A stretch of 64,000 nt of DNA from Natronorubrum texcoconense (lineage in GTDB: Archaea > Halobacteriota > Halobacteria > Halobacteriales > Natrialbaceae), in contig NZ_FNFE01000005.1 of the NCBI RefSeq assembly GCF_900100335.1, forward strand, positions 124,001 to 188,000, given 5' to 3'. This document shows, piece after piece, positions 51,128 through 60,497 of the stretch. Each line of letters starts with the position of its first letter. Within the stretch, counting starts at the first letter, position 1. Under the pieces are notes generated by a model. The model searched no databases. It was not told where the DNA came from and saw nothing but the letters and a program-made list of their open reading frames with translations. Made by a program: the position numbers and the translations under genes.

Positions 51128-52504
51128 TTACGAATCCATCCGCAGTGCGCTCCCGATCTCTCGAGCGCGATACTCCCTCGGCGAACGAACGACGTCGACT
51201 GCTGTTTCACGGCTCCCGGCCGGCAACCCGTACGCCAGCAGCGATTCGAGTCGGTCGTCGAACTCCTCGTCGGAAAGCGGATCGCGGTAGTCGCCGCGCG
51301 GATACGGTCGCTCGCCGCTCTTCGAGGAGCCGTCGGTGAACTCGACGGTCACGCGGGCACCCCAGTCGTCCGGAAAGGCGGCGTCGAACCCCTCGCTCGC
51401 ACGGACGACGACGCTGTTCGCAAGTGCCTGAACAGCGGAATCGGCGATTGCGTCGGGTTCGAAGTCCTCCAGCGTCGGTGTCCCGCTGTGGATCGTCCGC
51501 GCGAGTACGTACGGAATGGAGAACTTCGCGCCCGTCAGTGTTTCTGGCGTGGTGTGGGCCATATCCGCGGCGTTCGCGTACGTATCGACGACGATTCTCT
51601 CGACTTCCTCCGGACGAATCTCGCCGTCGATTTCCTGCAGGGCGTCGACCGGAGCGTGGGTGTACCGACACGACGGGTACGGCTTGAAGTAATTTTGTGC
51701 GATAGCCCACTCGCTGCCAAGATCAGCGAACAGGGACGTAAACCCATCCGGCAAGATGTCCTCGAACGGGTCGTACACCGTCTGCATCACCGCGCCCGAC
51801 CCCGGGATGCCGGCCTGGGCGAGTTGGGCCATCGTGATACCGACGCCGGCAGATGCGCCAGCGGTCACGTTCCGCGATGGTGGCCCTTCCTCGTAGGGAT
51901 CTTCCATCGAGACCACGGCTCGGTTCGCTGCGAGTCGGAACGTCTCTCGAACGGTCTCCGGCTCCGGATCAGTACAGAGAATCGCTGCAACGGCGGGACC
52001 GACGGTCGTCCACGTCGCGTGTGGATCACGGACGAGCCACGGAACGGCCTCGTTGATCCGAGCTTTCATCGCGAAGATTGCCTCCTCGAGTCGGGTACAG
52101 AGTTCGTATGCGCGCACGCAGCTTTCGACCAGCGTCTCGCCGTCCGCGTCGGCGTGTTCGGCCATCGCGAGTCCGCCGGCGACGATCCCGGAGCCGACGT
52201 GGCCGCCCGTGTTGTGCCCCTCTTCGACCTCTTGGACGATAGCCACCGTTCCGTTCAGCGTTGCAGCCTGCACCGGGTTCGTCGTTCGATCCGTCCCGAT
52301 TACAGTGGCCGATCCCGACGGAACGTCGACGGTATCCCAAGCCCTAGCGTACGGCTCGACTGCGCTCCCGGCCACTGTTGCACCGAGTACATCCGTGACA
52401 GTTTTCGCGCCGTAGTCGAGCACCGCATCGGGGATCGGTGCCTCGAGGAAGTCGAAAATCGCTGCTTCCCAATCGGTTGTCGGAGTCGGCCCGTCGGTCG
52501 TCAT
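51128..52504 (-). CDS. MmgE/PrpD family protein
   Basis: 458-residue member of the 2-methylcitrate dehydratase/cis-aconitate decarboxylase/iminodisuccinate epimerase fold. Seen: VTDVLGATVAGSAVEPYARAW, AATLNGTVAIVQEVEEGHNTGGHVGSGIV (substrate His loop), FKPYPSCRYTHAPVDAL (the conserved K-P-Y-x-x-C/S-R-x-x-H), RVTVEFTDGS. I use the ATG at 52504, about 25 nt after a CTATTAC TATA-like element; an earlier TTG frame start is unlikely. Convergent with LeuD. Reaction probably dehydration, isomerisation or epimerisation of a small polycarboxylate. Confidence 0.87.
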   Translation of the reverse strand: MTTDGPTPTTDWEAAIFDFLEAPIPDAVLDYGAKTVTDVLGATVAGSAVEPYARAWDTVDVPSGSATVIGTDRTTNPVQAATLNGTVAIVQEVEEGHNTGGHVGSGIVAGGLAMAEHADADGETLVESCVRAYELCTRLEEAIFAMKARINEAVPWLVRDPHATWTTVGPAVAAILCTDPEPETVRETFRLAANRAVVSMEDPYEEGPPSRNVTAGASAGVGITMAQLAQAGIPGSGAVMQTVYDPFEDILPDGFTSLFADLGSEWAIAQNYFKPYPSCRYTHAPVDALQEIDGEIRPEEVERIVVDTYANAADMAHTTPETLTGAKFSIPYVLARTIHSGTPTLEDFEPDAIADSAVQALANSVVVRASEGFDAAFPDDWGARVTVEFTDGSSKSGERPYPRGDYRDPLSDEEFDDRLESLLAYGLPAGSRETAVDVVRSPREYRAREIGSALRMDS

Positions 52505-52624
52505 CGATTCCTCTCCGCGGTCGCTGTAATAGTCGACGAACGGAGTGAGGATCGGAGTGCGCGTGGTAGGCACCACCAGTGGTCGATACTGCCGGTGCGA
52601 CTGTTGTGACAAGTTCGCATACTA

Positions 52625-52640
52625 CCCCGTTTCGACGGGG
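52625..52640. other. TTCG-loop hairpin
   Basis: CCCCGT-TTCG-ACGGGG: six perfect pairs and a tetraloop between the divergent PrpD and HalOD1 genes, about 120 nt upstream of PrpD. Outside both likely transcripts except an extended leader; may be an insulator or mark an unseen RNA. Confidence 0.4.
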
Positions 52641-52728
52641 AGCACCTAAACCTGTCTCACGACGCGCGAACTATCAAAGATCGGTGCGAAACGAAGTTTT
52701 ATTTTGGTGAGTCATGTCAGTTCGTACA

Positions 52729-53028
52729 ATGACAACTGAGGACAGCCCTCACAGTGACGCTATCGTCGATTCGAAAGCGGAGACTCACCACCGTAGCTGG
52801 AACTCCAACCCATCCGGCGGCCTCGGTATGCAGATCGTCGCGACCGTCGCCACGCTCGAGGAATGTGACCCGATTGAGTTACCACCGCTTTTCGACGCCG
52901 TCGATCCCGAAGCACTGGACGCGCTGTTTTCGGACACGGACAACGGCGTCAAACTCGTTCGAGTGTCCTACTGTGGGTACGTGATCGACGTTACTCCCTC
53001 GAGGTTCGTAGTTCGAGCCGCGAACTGA
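52729..53028 (+). CDS. HalOD1 output-domain small protein
   Basis: 99-residue haloarchaeal HalOD1-type protein, a short alpha/beta domain (LGMQIVATVATLEECDPIELPPLFDAVDPEALDALF, VSYCGYVIDVTPSRFVV) common as a stand-alone protein or behind response-regulator modules. Its ligand or role is unknown. The ATG at 52729 sits about 27 nt after a TTTTATTT box; an in-frame ATG five codons upstream (52714) is closer to the box than a leaderless start would be. Confidence 0.8.
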   Translation: MTTEDSPHSDAIVDSKAETHHRSWNSNPSGGLGMQIVATVATLEECDPIELPPLFDAVDPEALDALFSDTDNGVKLVRVSYCGYVIDVTPSRFVVRAAN

Positions 53029-53170
53029 GTCCCCGCCATCAGCGAGATAGCGTACTTTAGGGGAGACGAATCGAGCGGTGAGGAACCGTCGGAGGAGACA
53101 GATTCCCCATCACTCGGTCACTCGCGTCTCGAGCAAGCTTTTAGCACTGTCGCGACAACGACTGACGTGT

Positions 53171-53545
53171 ATGACCCAGACGCCACGTGCCGTCGTCGAG
53201 GAGTTTTTCGACCGAATGGCGGACGCAGACGAACGCGCGACCGTCGACGAACTATTCACATCGGATGCGGTGATCACGCTACCGGGAGCCCGTTTCGACG
53301 GCGGAAACGCCGCGACGGCCATGCTCGAGTGGCTCGAGGGGCGCTACGAGTGGGCAGACAAGGAGTTCGACGACTGGATAGAATCGGGCGCCCGAGTCGT
53401 AAGTCAGGGAACGCTCTACGGAGTAGATTCCGATGGAAATCGGTTCGATGACGTCCGTTACGTCGACATCTATCGCGTCGAGGACGGACAGATCACTCGC
53501 GTCGACATCTACAACGACCTCGCTGCAGCGGGGGTCGTCCAGTGA
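53171..53545 (+). CDS. SnoaL-like/NTF2-fold protein
   Basis: 124-residue cone-fold protein (VVEEFFDRMADADERATVDELFTSDAVITLPGARFDG, then a helix and long strands ending ITRVDIYNDLAAAG). Such proteins are isomerases, cyclases or small-molecule binders; no catalytic residue can be assigned. ATG at 53171 begins the fold; stop overlaps the LLM gene start by 4 nt (GTGA), so the two are a translational unit. Confidence 0.8.
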   Translation: MTQTPRAVVEEFFDRMADADERATVDELFTSDAVITLPGARFDGGNAATAMLEWLEGRYEWADKEFDDWIESGARVVSQGTLYGVDSDGNRFDDVRYVDIYRVEDGQITRVDIYNDLAAAGVVQ

Positions 53546-54528
53546 GCTCACGAGCCCGAGCGGGCGTCCTCTTTTCGACGCGAGACGACCTCGAACTCGT
53601 CCGGGAGGCAGAGCGCCTCGGCTTCGAAAGCATCTGGGCGGCCGAAGGACAGGGGAAGACAGCGTTCGGGAAACTCGAGCGGTGGGCGACGGTCACCGAC
53701 GAGGTTCAGTTGGCGACCGGGATCGTCAACGTGTTCTCGCGAACACCGGCGACGACGGCGCAGGCGCTCGCGACGCTCGACGACCACTCCGACGGTCGAG
53801 CGATTCTCGGACTCGGCGTCGCCCATCCGGGCGTCGTCGAGGCGTTCCACGGGACCGACTTCGATCGACCGATTGCCAGACTCGCGGAATACATCAGACT
53901 CGTCAGGCGGTATCTCGAGGGGGAGCCTTCCGCGTTCGACGGCGAGTTCTACACGCCCGAGCGGACGTCGTTCTGGGAGGCTTTCGAGCCGGTACGGTCG
54001 GATATTCCGATATACAACGCAGCCCTCGGCCCGTCGAACGTCCGGCTGACCGGTGAGCTGGCTGACGGCTGGCTGCCGAACCTCTACCCTCGAGAGGCGT
54101 TCGATCAGGCGTCCGAATGGCTCGAAACCGGCCTGGAGCGGGGCGACCGAAACATCGATGACATCGACATCGCGATGTACGTTCTCGTCTCCGTAGACGA
54201 CGATCCAGCGGTCGCACGGGACGCTGCTGCAGCACACGTCGCGACCTACTTCAGAGACATTCCGGGCTACTACGATCGCGTGGCGTCCGAGGCCGGGTTC
54301 GAGTCGATGATCGAACGCGTGAGAGCCGCGTCGAGTGCCGAAGCCGCCACGGCCGTCGTGGAGGACGAGTTCCTCGAGCAGGTTGCAGTGATCGGCGACG
54401 AAACCGCCGTCAGAACGCGACTTGCGGAGTTGCGCAGAGCGGGCGTCAATTTGCCCATCGTTCGCGCACCGATCGGAGCCGATCGCGATTCAGTGAAGCA
54501 ACTCCTCGAGACAACCCAACCAACGTAA
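53542..54528 (+). CDS. LLM-class (F420-type) oxidoreductase
   Basis: 328-residue luciferase-like TIM barrel. ARAGVLFSTRDDLELVREAERLGFESIWAAEG, ATGIVNVFSRTPATTAQALATLDDHSDGRAILGLGVAHP and IPIYNAALGPSNVRLTGELADGWLPNLYP are family segments. Closest in style to F420-dependent dehydrogenases. GTG start coupled to the SnoaL-like gene. Not closely related to the 9.9-kb LLM protein. Confidence 0.87.
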   Translation: MSSRARAGVLFSTRDDLELVREAERLGFESIWAAEGQGKTAFGKLERWATVTDEVQLATGIVNVFSRTPATTAQALATLDDHSDGRAILGLGVAHPGVVEAFHGTDFDRPIARLAEYIRLVRRYLEGEPSAFDGEFYTPERTSFWEAFEPVRSDIPIYNAALGPSNVRLTGELADGWLPNLYPREAFDQASEWLETGLERGDRNIDDIDIAMYVLVSVDDDPAVARDAAAAHVATYFRDIPGYYDRVASEAGFESMIERVRAASSAEAATAVVEDEFLEQVAVIGDETAVRTRLAELRRAGVNLPIVRAPIGADRDSVKQLLETTQPT

Positions 54529-54548
54529 GGTGGCAATCGGCGGGACCG

Positions 54549-55295
54549 CTATCCCTTCACGGCCTGTCCACCATCGATGAGGATGGTCTCACCGCTGATG
54601 AACGCGGCGTTGTCGCTCGCGAGAAACGTCACCAGTTCTGCCACATCTTCGGGCTCGCCGAGGCGGTCGAGCGTCGTTTTCTCTCGGAAATCGTCTTCCT
54701 TTCCGGCCTCGAGGTGCGTCTGAGTCATCTCCGTGCGGATGAAGCCAGGGTTGACCGCATTGACCCGGACGCCTTCAGAACCGAGTTCCGTCGCCAATGC
54801 TCGCGTCATCGCATCGAGCCCACCTTTCGAGGCGCTGTACGCGACGCGATCCGAGTAGCCGATGTGGCTGAGCAAGGACGACACCGTAACGATCGATCCC
54901 GAGGAGTTACACAGCGGCTCTCTCGCCGCTTGAACCGCATTGTACGCGCCCGTAAGGTTCGTCTCGAGCACGTCGTGCCATCGGTCGGGTGCCAGATCCT
55001 CGATCGATTCGCGCGCGACGATACCGGCGTTGTTGACGAGCACGTCGAGTCCGCCGTGAGTAGTCGCCCGCTCGACGAGTCGCTCGAGAGCGGCGGGTTC
55101 TCTGACGTCGACCTCGAACGCGTGGACTTCCCCTGGAGCATCCGCCGTCGCCTCGAGAAGCGACTGACAATCGCCGATGTCGCCGGCGATCACCGTCCCA
55201 CCGCGTTTCGCAAAGGCCCGTCCACAGGCCCGCCCGATACCTCCGGCAGCGCCCGTGATGACAATCGTTCGTCCACTGAACCACTGCTCAGTCAT
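54549..55295 (-). CDS. Short-chain dehydrogenase/reductase
   Basis: 248-residue classical SDR: ITGAAGGIGRACGRAF, VLVNNAGIVARESI, catalytic YSASK in VAYSASKGG, NPGFIRTEMTQ, GETILIDGGQ. Divergent from the second importer operon and convergent with the LLM gene. Substrate unknown. Confidence 0.9.
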   Translation of the reverse strand: MTEQWFSGRTIVITGAAGGIGRACGRAFAKRGGTVIAGDIGDCQSLLEATADAPGEVHAFEVDVREPAALERLVERATTHGGLDVLVNNAGIVARESIEDLAPDRWHDVLETNLTGAYNAVQAAREPLCNSSGSIVTVSSLLSHIGYSDRVAYSASKGGLDAMTRALATELGSEGVRVNAVNPGFIRTEMTQTHLEAGKEDDFREKTTLDRLGEPEDVAELVTFLASDNAAFISGETILIDGGQAVKG

Positions 55296-55456
55296 TCCAT
55301 CCCTCTCGTACGACCTGTCGTAGCCATTGCATCGGATTCAGGGAGGTGAGGAACGACGTTATACCTTCTGGGAACCCCCGTTTTTTCTCAGGCCGCCAAC
55401 CTGAAGCTGGTTTGAGGCTGGGAAACCCTTATGCTAAGTTGGTCAGATATACGGAT

Positions 55457-57094
55457 GTGAGCGACTACATACTGGAGACTGCGGACCTCAGGAAGACGTT
55501 CGGCGAGCTGGTCGCCAACGACGGTATCTCCCTCGGCGTCGAACGCGGCGAGGTCCACGGCATCATCGGTCCGAACGGCAGCGGCAAATCAACGTTTTTC
55601 AACACGGTTACCGGCTTTCTCGAGCCGAACGGCGGTACGGTCCGCTTCGAGGGCGAGGACGTTACGAATCTCGGCCCAGACGAAATCGCCAGAGCCGGAC
55701 TAGGGCGGACGTTCCAGATCGCCTCCCCGTTTACCGATCTCACGGTGCGGGAGAACCTCCTGAGCGTCTACACGGCCGGGCTCGGCTCGGGGCTTCGCAT
55801 TCCCGACGAGAAGCGGGCTCGCGCACAGAACATCCTCGAGCAACTCGAGATTGAACACATCGCCGAACACGAAGCCAGCGATATCAGCGGCGGTCAACAA
55901 CAACTCCTCGAACTGGGCCGAATCCTGATGCTTGATCCGAGCTGCATCATGCTCGACGAGCCGACCGCTGGCGTCAATCCCGCACTTCAGGCTCGCATCA
56001 TCGATCACCTCCAGGGGCTAAACGACGAGGGACGGACGTTCGTGATCATCGAACACGACATGAGCGTCATCTCGGGGCTGACAGACCGTGTAAGCGTCTT
56101 GAATCAGGGACAGATCGTGATGCAGGGCGATTTCGACTCCGTCACCAGCGACGAACGCGTCAGAGAGGCTTACCTCGGCGAGACGACCGATCCCGATGCA
56201 GGCCTCGATGACACGCTCGAGGGAAGCCGATCGGCATCCGACGCAACCGCTGACACGGTCGCCGATGGTTCCCCGGAGACGGCGGGCAGCGGTGGGACGT
56301 CGGCAACATCGGGCGGCACATCGGCAGCGAACGCAAGCGCATCGGCACAGCTGTCCGTTCCGACGGGTGACACCGACTCGAGACAGAAGCAGTTAGTAGC
56401 TGACAATATCGTTACGGGATACGGCAACCACACAGTAATCGAAGACGTCTCTGTCGAGAGCCACGAGGGGATCACGTGTATCTTCGGCCCAAACGGCAGC
56501 GGCAAGTCGACGCTGCTCAAAGCGCTGATTGGCGCCGTCCCGGTCTGGTCTGGCTCGATCAGGTACGGTGACACGGACATCACCCAGTCAAACACCTACA
56601 AAAACCTCGACTACGGGATGGTGATGCTGCCACAGGACGGTGGCATCTTCGGCAATCTGACGGTCAAAGAGAATCTACTGCTCGGTGGCTACCGAGTCAA
56701 CGACCGATCGGTGCGTCGGGATCGGCTCGATGACGTGCTCGCCGCGTTTCCCGCCCTCGAGGAGAAACTCGACGCCGACGGCGGTTCGCTCTCCGGCGGC
56801 CAACAGATGATGTTGAGCTTCGGTCGGGCCATGATGACCGGCTCGGAACTCTTCTTGCTGGACGAACCCAGTGCCGGGCTCGCCCCCTCGCTCGTCGACG
56901 ACGTCTTCGAAATGACCGAAACGCTCGTCAACCAGGGAGCACAGGTAATCCTCGTCGAACAAAACGTCAGAGAAGCACTCCGTATCGCAGACCACGTCTA
57001 CATTCTCGCACAGGGGCAACTCCAGTTCGAGGGGCCGGCGCAAGAACTGTTGAACGAGGACGAGCTCGTCGAGCTTTACCTCGGTCTCGAGTAA
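55457..57094 (+). CDS. Fused LivG-LivF ATPase of a branched-chain amino acid/amide ABC importer
   Basis: 545-residue protein holding two complete ABC ATPases. First (LivG type): Walker A about 38-46 GPNGSGKSTFFNT, signature ISGGQQQLLEL about 143, Walker B CIMLDEPTAG about 163, LivG tail SVTSDERVREAYLGE. Then a Ser/Thr/Gly/Asp/Ala linker about 243-310 of low complexity. Second (LivF type): Walker A about 344, signature LSGGQQMMLSF about 445, Walker B LFLLDEPSAG about 464, tail LLNEDELVELYLGLE. All ATPase motifs are intact. GTG at 55457 lies about 25 nt after a CTTATGC TATA-like element. First gene of the operon binding protein-LivH-LivM-PrpD, which has no separate ATPase. Confidence 0.92.
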   Translation: MSDYILETADLRKTFGELVANDGISLGVERGEVHGIIGPNGSGKSTFFNTVTGFLEPNGGTVRFEGEDVTNLGPDEIARAGLGRTFQIASPFTDLTVRENLLSVYTAGLGSGLRIPDEKRARAQNILEQLEIEHIAEHEASDISGGQQQLLELGRILMLDPSCIMLDEPTAGVNPALQARIIDHLQGLNDEGRTFVIIEHDMSVISGLTDRVSVLNQGQIVMQGDFDSVTSDERVREAYLGETTDPDAGLDDTLEGSRSASDATADTVADGSPETAGSGGTSATSGGTSAANASASAQLSVPTGDTDSRQKQLVADNIVTGYGNHTVIEDVSVESHEGITCIFGPNGSGKSTLLKALIGAVPVWSGSIRYGDTDITQSNTYKNLDYGMVMLPQDGGIFGNLTVKENLLLGGYRVNDRSVRRDRLDDVLAAFPALEEKLDADGGSLSGGQQMMLSFGRAMMTGSELFLLDEPSAGLAPSLVDDVFEMTETLVNQGAQVILVEQNVREALRIADHVYILAQGQLQFEGPAQELLNEDELVELYLGLE

Positions 57095-57181
57095 TAGTTC
57101 TCTGCACCGGTTCTATCTATGGTTTGACTTGTGCCGTGAAAAGCACAAATCTATATATGGGTTCGTTCACCATGGCACAGT

Positions 57182-58417
57182 ATGGGGAAGAATAGCAACC
57201 GGCCTTCCAGGCGTAATTTTATCAAATACATCGGTGCAGCGGGCGCCGTTGGTCTCGCAGGGTGTGTCGGTGAGGACCCTGGAGACGACGGGGACGATGA
57301 TAGCGATGGGGTAGTGATCGGATCGAATCACCCACTGTCCGGAGATCTCGGCGGAACGGGTACACGCATGGATAACGCCGTCCAGCTCGCCGCGATGATT
57401 AAAAACGAAGACGGAGGCATCGAGTCGATGGACGGTGCCGAAATCGATGTTATTAGTGGAGATAATCAGGGTGCACAGGAACTCGGTGGTGAGATCGCGG
57501 ACGAACTTGTCGACGATGGTGCGGACGTACTCACAGGCTGTTTCTCGTCGCCGGTGACGAACGCTGCAGCGCGTGCAGCCGAAAGCAGCAGTGTCCCGAT
57601 GGTCATTTCGGTCTCCGTCGACGACGCAATTTTGCAAGAAAACGACCTAAATTACGTCTACCGGCCACAGCCACCGGCAGCACAGATGGCTATCGATCAC
57701 GCTGATCTAATGCCGGCAGCAGTCCGCGATGCCGGTCACGATATCGAGACCGCCGCCATCTACTACATCGACATCGACTTCGGTCAGTCCGTCCGGGACA
57801 GACTTCAGGAAGAACTGCCTGAACAAGATATCGAAGTCGTGGAAACGGTCAGCGTCGACTTCGGGGAGACAGTCGATACGCAGGTCACGCAGATTCAGTC
57901 TGCAGATCCCGACGTCGTCATCGCAATTTCGTACGAGGCAGAAACGGTCGAACTCGTCCGTGCGATGGACAATCAGGATTACGCGCCACCGTTCCTGACC
58001 GGCTGTTCGAACGAGGCGCTCAACGACCGAAGCGCGCTGGAGTCGATGGGTGACACTGTCGAAGGAGCACTTGCAACGAACTTCGCACTCGATCCGACTA
58101 ACGACCGTGCCGCGGAGGTCCGAGAACGGTTCGAAGAGGAGTTCGACCAGTCGTTCGATGCTAACGTCGCAATGACCTACGCATCAACGGAGGTCATTAT
58201 CGCTGCCATCGAGGAGGCAGGCTCCGCTGACCCGGACGATATCAACGACGCGCTCAACGATATCGAAGTCAGCGACCACATCGCGGCGATGCCACCGATC
58301 AGCTTCGACGAGACCGGTGAGAACGAGAACGCACTGGCACCACTGTTCCAGGTCCAAGACCTCGAAGACCGAGTCGTGGCCCCCGAAGAGTTCGCCGAAA
58401 GCGAAATCGACCTCTAA
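57182..58417 (+). CDS. ABC importer substrate-binding lipoprotein, LivJ/K type
   Basis: 411-residue secreted binding protein. Twin-Arg signal and lipobox (SRRNFIKYIGAAGAVGLAGC, Cys about residue 28), Asp/Glu-rich linker, type I binding fold (VVIGSNHPLSGDLGGTGTRMDNAVQLA, VLTGCFSSPVTNAAA, ALATNFALDPTNDRAAEV). Second LivJ/K in the window; sequence similarity to the 23-kb protein is low, so ligand probably differs. The adjoining amidase/hydantoinase cluster suggests an amide, imide or dicarboxylic acid (inference). Confidence 0.93.
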   Translation: MGKNSNRPSRRNFIKYIGAAGAVGLAGCVGEDPGDDGDDDSDGVVIGSNHPLSGDLGGTGTRMDNAVQLAAMIKNEDGGIESMDGAEIDVISGDNQGAQELGGEIADELVDDGADVLTGCFSSPVTNAAARAAESSSVPMVISVSVDDAILQENDLNYVYRPQPPAAQMAIDHADLMPAAVRDAGHDIETAAIYYIDIDFGQSVRDRLQEELPEQDIEVVETVSVDFGETVDTQVTQIQSADPDVVIAISYEAETVELVRAMDNQDYAPPFLTGCSNEALNDRSALESMGDTVEGALATNFALDPTNDRAAEVRERFEEEFDQSFDANVAMTYASTEVIIAAIEEAGSADPDDINDALNDIEVSDHIAAMPPISFDETGENENALAPLFQVQDLEDRVVAPEEFAESEIDL

Positions 58418-58426
58418 CAGCCCGCA

Positions 58427-59380
58427 ATGCTATCTACGTTTGCTAGCGGACCGGTGGGCCCCATCTCAGGGATCGATGCAGTCTCGGAACTAGCGGCTGT
58501 ACCGCTATTTATGGATCCGTCAACTGCACTCCAGTACGTCGCGTTTGCGATCTTGCTGGGTGGAATTTACGGCCTCGTCGCGCTCGGGCTCACGATGATC
58601 TTCGGCGTGATGGACGTGATCAATTTCGCTCATGGCGCCCTGATGGTCGTAGGGATGTACATCGTCTGGTGGGGGACGAACGAGCTCGGACTCAGTCTGT
58701 TCCTGACGATTCCAATCGCAGTTATCGCGTTGTTCGTCCTGGGTGTCGGTATCCATCTCTCGACGATCGCGCCGATTATCGACTCTTCACAGGAGAACCA
58801 GTTGATCGTCACGTTCGGTGTCCTGTTGATCATCGTGAGTGCAATCGAAATCGTGTTTTCGGCGGATCCACAGCGACTCGAGTTCGGACTCGGATCGGTC
58901 CAGTTCGCAGGGGTGTACCTTCCATTAGGCCAACTGTACGCGTTAATAATCGCGGTGCTCGCCGTGATCATTGCCTGGGCTTTCTTGCAGTATACGCAAC
59001 TCGGGCGGGCGATCCGCGGCACTGCCGACAACAGGGATGCAGCCCAGTACGTCGGCATCAACGTCCCGCGAATCGACTACCTGACGTTCGGGTTCGGTGC
59101 AGCACTCGCCGGACTCGCCGGCGCAGTGATTCCGTTGTTCCAATCGATCGATCCGCATCTCGGCGACGCGTATCTAATTAATGCGTTCGTCATCGTCGTC
59201 CTCGGCGGTCTGGGGTCGTTCCCTGGTGCGCTGATCGGCGGCATGATAATCGGCTTCGTACACGTGTTCGGACAGGTGTTCCTCCCTGGATCGGGGTATC
59301 AGATCGCAATCTTCCTCATCTTTATTCTGGTTCTCCTGTTGAAACCATCGGGATTGCTCGGAGGTGATGTCCATGAGTGA
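58427..59380 (+). CDS. ABC importer permease, LivH type
   Basis: 317-residue membrane subunit, about eight hydrophobic helices. MIFGVMDVINFAHGALMVVGMY is the LivH motif; LGRAIRGTADNRDAAQYVGIN is the ATPase-coupling loop; VVLGGLGSFPGALIGGMIIGF follows. Has an N-terminal hydrophobic stretch of ~25 residues beyond the usual start; the downstream ATG of MDPSTALQY is an alternative start. Stop overlaps the LivM start region. Confidence 0.92.
   Translation: MLSTFASGPVGPISGIDAVSELAAVPLFMDPSTALQYVAFAILLGGIYGLVALGLTMIFGVMDVINFAHGALMVVGMYIVWWGTNELGLSLFLTIPIAVIALFVLGVGIHLSTIAPIIDSSQENQLIVTFGVLLIIVSAIEIVFSADPQRLEFGLGSVQFAGVYLPLGQLYALIIAVLAVIIAWAFLQYTQLGRAIRGTADNRDAAQYVGINVPRIDYLTFGFGAALAGLAGAVIPLFQSIDPHLGDAYLINAFVIVVLGGLGSFPGALIGGMIIGFVHVFGQVFLPGSGYQIAIFLIFILVLLLKPSGLLGGDVHE
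59360..59368 (+). promoter_or_regulatory. Full-consensus Shine-Dalgarno before LivM
   Basis: GGAGGTGAT, complementary over nine bases to the 16S 3' end, 4 nt before the ATG at 59373; sets the LivM start against the GTG and ATG at 59364/59367. Confidence 0.6.
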
Positions 59381-60497
59381 ATCGACAGCGCAGACACAGC
59401 CGTCGCGAATCGATCGTGCCCGTCTCCGGTACCGAACGTTCCGTCGCCAGTGGTACTCGACAGCCGTTTTGCTCGCTGGAGTTTTCGGCATACTCCTCGT
59501 CTTACCACTCACACTGAATCTGTACGCGTTCGGACTGAGTCTCGGTACCTGGGTCAGCGTGCATATGCTGATCCTCACGCTCGTCTGGGCGACTACCGGA
59601 CAAGCGTGGAACATGATGTCCGGCTATACCGGGCAGTTTTCGTTCGGACACGCCGCGTTCTTCGGACTCGGCGCGTACGGCACGATCATCCTGCTGAACA
59701 CTGCGGGACTGAATCCGTGGCTCGGTATGCTGGTCGGCGCGACCATCGCTTCCCTGTATGGGTTGTTGATCGGGGTGCTCTGCTTTCGCTACGACCTTCG
59801 GGGACACTACTTCGCGCTAGCAACGCTCGCGTTCGCCGAACTACTCAGACACACCTTCAATACGGTGTCGCAACTCGGCGGAGCCAGTGGATTCTTTAGA
59901 CCGCTTCCACAGGAGTACGCTGACGGCTTCGGACTGATCGCGTTCCAGTTCGAGAACGCCTTGCCATACTACTACGTCATCCTGGCGTTTCTCATCGTGG
60001 TCTCGGCGATCTCGCTCGTGATCAAACAGTCCCGGCTCGGACTGTATCTGTTCGCGATTCGAGAGAATGAAAACGCCGCGAGTGCCGTCGGCATTCCGAC
60101 CTACCGGTACAAACTCGTCGGCATTACGGTGAGTGCGTTCTTCACCGCCTGGGCGGGTGCGTTCTGGGCGATGTACTTCAACACGATTCGTCCGGAAACG
60201 GTCTACGACATCCTCGTCAACGTCGAGGTATTGTTACCGGCGATCGTCGGGGGGATCGGCACCGTACTCGGCCCGATCGTCGGCGCGTTCCTCGTGATCC
60301 CGCTCGCCGAAATAGCTCGCCAGTCCGTCGATATCGCCGGATTCGACCACGTTATCTACGGAGTGCTCCTCATCGTGATCGTCCTCTACAGCCCGAAAGG
60401 GGTCGTCTCGTGGCCCGCTCGGCTCTTCGAACTGCTGGAAGACCGCGGACTGTACGAGAGTACGATCGATGACGAAAACATGGACAACGACGAATGA
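59373..60497 (+). CDS. ABC importer permease, LivM type
   Basis: 374-residue membrane subunit with a basic N-terminal tail of about 35 residues, then 8-9 helices. Hallmarks: MMSGYTGQFSFGHAAFFGLGAYG, FRPLPQEY, coupling loop RLGLYLFAIRENENAASAVGI, VGGIGTVLGPIVGAF. Start fixed by the Shine-Dalgarno. Its stop overlaps the following PrpD ATG by 4 nt (ATGA). Confidence 0.93.
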   Translation: MSESTAQTQPSRIDRARLRYRTFRRQWYSTAVLLAGVFGILLVLPLTLNLYAFGLSLGTWVSVHMLILTLVWATTGQAWNMMSGYTGQFSFGHAAFFGLGAYGTIILLNTAGLNPWLGMLVGATIASLYGLLIGVLCFRYDLRGHYFALATLAFAELLRHTFNTVSQLGGASGFFRPLPQEYADGFGLIAFQFENALPYYYVILAFLIVVSAISLVIKQSRLGLYLFAIRENENAASAVGIPTYRYKLVGITVSAFFTAWAGAFWAMYFNTIRPETVYDILVNVEVLLPAIVGGIGTVLGPIVGAFLVIPLAEIARQSVDIAGFDHVIYGVLLIVIVLYSPKGVVSWPARLFELLEDRGLYESTIDDENMDNDE

